Source of the DNA: Streptomyces sp. BK239
Lineage (GTDB): Bacteria > Actinomycetota > Actinomycetes > Streptomycetales > Streptomycetaceae
Assembly (NCBI RefSeq): GCF_004217285.1
Contig: NZ_SHKS01000001.1
Coordinates: 1,275,638-1,339,637, forward strand
Direction of reading: 5' to 3'
Length of the DNA stretch: 64,000 nt
Every line of letters begins with the position of its first letter. The first letter of the stretch is position 1. The notes under the pieces were generated by a model. That model saw nothing but the letters and a program-made list of their open reading frames with translations. It had not been told where the DNA came from and did not search any database. Below are positions 62,007 through 64,000 of the stretch, one piece after another. The translations under genes and the position numbers were made by a program.

Positions 62007-62789
62007 CTAGAACCAGTTGCGCTTGCTGCCGACCTCGGAGAGCCACTGGTTGAGGTACGCCGCCCAGTCGGTCCCCTGGTAGTCGTGCAGCCCCACCTGG
62101 AAGGAACGGAATGTGTCGCTGCCCTCGCTGAACAGCCCGGGCTTCTTGTCCATCTCCAGCACGACGTCCATGGCGTGCGCGTCGGCCACGAAGCTCAGCT
62201 CGACCTGGTTCAGCCCGCGGTACTGCGCCGGCGGGTAGAACTCGATCTCCTGGTAGAAGGGCAGCTTCTGCCGGGTACCCCGGATGACGCCGCGCTCGAG
62301 GTCCGCGCTCTTGAAACGGAAGCCCAGCTGGATGAAGGCGTCCAGGATCGCCTTCTGCGCCGGAAGCGGGTGCACGTTGATCGGGTCCAGGTCGCCGGAG
62401 TCCACGGCCCGGGCGATCTCCAGCTCGGTCGTCACCCCGATGTTCATCCCGCGCAGCGCCTGACCGTCGATCATCGTGACCGGCGTCTCCCACGGGATCT
62501 CCAGCCCGAACGGCACCGCGTGCACCGCGCCGGCCTGCAGCTCGAACGCCCCGCCCAGCCGCTGCTTGGTGAACTCGATGTCCTGCTTGTACTCCTGGTC
62601 GCCGCTCTCCACCTCGACCTTGGCCTGCAGACCGACCGACAGCCCCTCGATCTGCTGGTTGACGGAGCCGCCCTGGATGCGCACCTCGCCCTGGACGACG
62701 CCGCCCGGGACGACGTTGGCCTCGGTCAGCACCGTCTCCACCGAAGCACCGCCGGCCCCGAGACTCGCGAGCAGCTTCTTGAACGCCAT
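62007..62789 (-). CDS. Spo0M family sporulation-control protein
   Basis: A 260-aa arrestin-like protein. FKKLLASLGAGGASVETVL at the start, VVQGEVRIQGGSVNQQIEGL near 30-49, VPFGLEIPWETPVTMIDGQ near 95-113. Bacillus Spo0M affects sporulation and cell division. ATG 62789 is chosen since GAGGGAGAG lies just upstream; the longer frame is Gly/Arg-rich. It is 63 nt upstream of the YbhB gene on the same strand. Confidence 0.9.
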   Translation of the reverse strand: MAFKKLLASLGAGGASVETVLTEANVVPGGVVQGEVRIQGGSVNQQIEGLSVGLQAKVEVESGDQEYKQDIEFTKQRLGGAFELQAGAVHAVPFGLEIPWETPVTMIDGQALRGMNIGVTTELEIARAVDSGDLDPINVHPLPAQKAILDAFIQLGFRFKSADLERGVIRGTRQKLPFYQEIEFYPPAQYRGLNQVELSFVADAHAMDVVLEMDKKPGLFSEGSDTFRSFQVGLHDYQGTDWAAYLNQWLSEVGSKRNWF

Positions 62790-62944
62790 GACTCTCCCTC
62801 TACGACCTACGACCTCTGTGACGGGATCCCTGATCCCTACAAACGCGATCCGGCCGCGGCCGGTTCCGCGATCCCACCCTGGCAAGCCGAGTGCCCGCTG
62901 ACCACCCCCGACGCACCCACCCGGCTGCACTACGCTCGGCGGGC

Positions 62945-63586
62945 ATGATCGCGACCCCCGACCGTACGCCCCTGCCCCGGTCCTTCTTCGACCGCCCCGT
63001 CCTGGAAGTCGCCCCCGACCTCCTCGGCCGCCTCCTCGTCCGCACGACCCCGGACGGTCCGATCACCCTGCGCCTCACGGAGGTCGAGGCCTACGACGGC
63101 CCGAACGACCCCGGCTCACACGCCTATCGCGGCCGCACGGCCCGCAACGACACGATGTTCGGCCCACCCGGACACGTGTACGTCTACTTCACCTACGGCA
63201 TGTGGCACTGCATGAACCTCGTGTGCGGTCCCGAGGGGCGGGCGAGCGCGGTCCTGCTTCGTGCCGGCGAGATCGTCGAGGGGGCCGAGCCGGCGCGCAA
63301 ACGTCGGCTCTCGGCCCGCAACGACAATGAACTCGCCAAAGGTCCCGCCCGCCTGGCGACCGCTCTGGACGTCGACCGATCCCTCGACGGAACGGACGCC
63401 TGCACCGCCGGGGCCACCCCCCTGCGCGTCCTGGCGGGTACGCCCCTTGCGTCCGACCTGGTGCGCAACGGCCCCCGCACCGGAGTCTCCGGAGAAGGGG
63501 CCGTGCACCCCTGGCGTTACTGGGCAGCTGACGACCCGACGGTGAGCCCGTACCGGGCCCATGTACCGAGGCGCCGGCGAAGTTGA
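62945..63586 (+). CDS. DNA-3-methyladenine glycosylase (AAG/MPG family)
   Basis: A 213-aa base-excision repair enzyme. Pattern: [20 protein letters not shown] near 45-64 with the catalytic Glu, [20 protein letters not shown] near 68-87, [20 protein letters not shown] near 94-113, and [12 protein letters not shown] 62945 is chosen over upstream codons: TACGCT (62931-62936) predicts a start on this ATG, giving a leaderless transcript. The rRNA promoter begins at its stop codon. Confidence 0.92.
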   Translation: MIATPDRTPLPRSFFDRPVLEVAPDLLGRLLVRTTPDGPITLRLTEVEAYDGPNDPGSHAYRGRTARNDTMFGPPGHVYVYFTYGMWHCMNLVCGPEGRASAVLLRAGEIVEGAEPARKRRLSARNDNELAKGPARLATALDVDRSLDGTDACTAGATPLRVLAGTPLASDLVRNGPRTGVSGEGAVHPWRYWAADDPTVSPYRAHVPRRRRS

Positions 63587-63611
63587 CTCGCCCTGGGCCG
63601 GGGCGTAATGT
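63583..63611 (+). promoter_or_regulatory. First rrn promoter (TTGACT-N17-TAATGT)
   Basis: TTGACT at 63583-63588, exactly 17 nt, TAATGT at 63606-63611: a near-consensus vegetative promoter overlapping the glycosylase stop codon. It is the most upstream of several promoters of the rRNA operon. Confidence 0.8.
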
Positions 63612-64000
63612 AGCCCGAGCCGCTTGACCCGGTTACGGCGTTCGCCAGTAGCTGGAAGCGGCCAACCCACTACCTACGACGCCCCTCAGCGGGGTCGAAT
63701 TCGTCATGTCCGCATGCCTGAATTCGAATCTCGATCGACTCGATTATGAGTTGGCGAAGGGATCGGCTAACGTAGTGAATGTCGAAAGGCCGACAGGCGA
63801 AAGCCGGAAGCCCGAAGACAAACCCGCCGACTGGGAATCGGACGCCGAAAGGGTCTGATAGAGTCGGAAACGCAAGACCGAAGGGAAGCGCCCGGAGGAA
63901 AGCCTGAGAGAGTCTCTCGGGTGAGTACAAAGGAAGCGTCCGTTCCTTGAGAACTCAACAGCGTGCCAAAAATCAACGCCAGATATGTTGATACCCCGTC
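63612..64000 (+). other. Leader of an rRNA operon; 16S gene begins beyond the window
   Basis: The last 390 bp are A+T-richer than the genes and contain further promoters: TTGACC (63624) with GTAGCT or TAGCTG, TTGGCG-N16-TAGTGA (63751-63778), and TGATAG (63856-63861). TTCCTTGAGAACTCAACAGC near 63941 and CCAAAAATCAACGCC are the conserved pre-16S leader and processing region of Streptomyces rrn operons. No coding frame is present. The 16S rRNA gene itself is not in the window. Confidence 0.85.
63751..63778 (+). promoter_or_regulatory. Internal rrn promoter (TTGGCG-N16-TAGTGA)
   Basis: TTGGCG at 63751-63756, 16-nt spacer, TAGTGA at 63773-63778. Multiple promoters in series are normal for Streptomyces rrn operons; which are active is unknown. 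Confidence 0.5.

Overview
The window is chromosomal DNA from a Streptomyces. It has very high G+C with strong G/C bias at third codon positions, many GTG/TTG starts, ATGA/GTGA stop-start overlaps, and typical Streptomyces families (Gbn-type nucleoid protein, streptophobe, DUF3099, the SGM_5486-type small protein, Asp23/AmaP cluster, mabA-inhA-like fabG-fabI pair). From memory, not checked, the order resembles the S. coelicolor segment around SCO1850 down to about SCO1795 (tyrS there is SCO1818, gbn is SCO1839). It looks like conserved core chromosome: no transposase, integrase, phage or CRISPR array was seen.

Layout: 1-4.0 kb is a minus-strand cobalamin operon (cbiB, cobQ, an AAA+ chelatase subunit cut by the window edge) behind a cobalamin riboswitch. 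4.2-5.8 kb is a Pit phosphate transporter operon with a PHO box. 5.9-13.6 kb holds an aldolase, a hydrolase, an unknown protein, a VOC protein, an ABC-F ATPase with a tiny leaderless upstream ORF, the nucleoid protein Gbn, and a crotonase. 13.6-16.9 kb is an Asp23/AmaP envelope-stress cluster. 16.9-22.2 kb is a tightly coupled minus-strand operon: Na+/solute symporter, ECF-like sigma factor, small membrane protein, GH15 hydrolase, SDR. 22.4-28.9 kb has CstA with its YbdD partner, SURF1, a Cys-rich protein, a DEDDh exonuclease with BRCT, a sterol desaturase and a lysoplasmalogenase.

29-41.6 kb: a secreted subtilase, the DUF485-ActP symporter pair, moaA, DUF3099, a GlsB-type protein, tyrS, the tldD-tldE pair (with a duplicated junction carrying a 29-codon mini-ORF), and fabG-fabI. 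41.7-49.2 kb: a small secreted protein, a GntR regulator divergent from a CynX/NimT MFS exporter with a palindrome between them, a 45-bp tandem-repeat region, three small or SixA-type genes, serB and a streptophobe. 49.4-57 kb: a double-FHA ABC exporter, an SLT transglycosylase with a strikingly structured 5' leader, a divergent QueA-like protein coupled to an SDR, and a two-component system. 57-64 kb: an unknown protein, a MITE-like element, an ABC ATPase, NfeD and SPFH proteins, HNH nuclease, YbhB, Spo0M, a 3-methyladenine glycosylase, and finally the multi-promoter leader of an rRNA operon whose 16S gene lies just beyond the right edge.

Most attractive for new biology: the leaderless 7-codon ORF and competing hairpin before the ABC-F gene, the four-stem leader of the SLT gene, the GATC cluster before gbn, the tldD/tldE junction duplication, and the SDR that has lost its YxxxK residues inside the sigma-factor operon.
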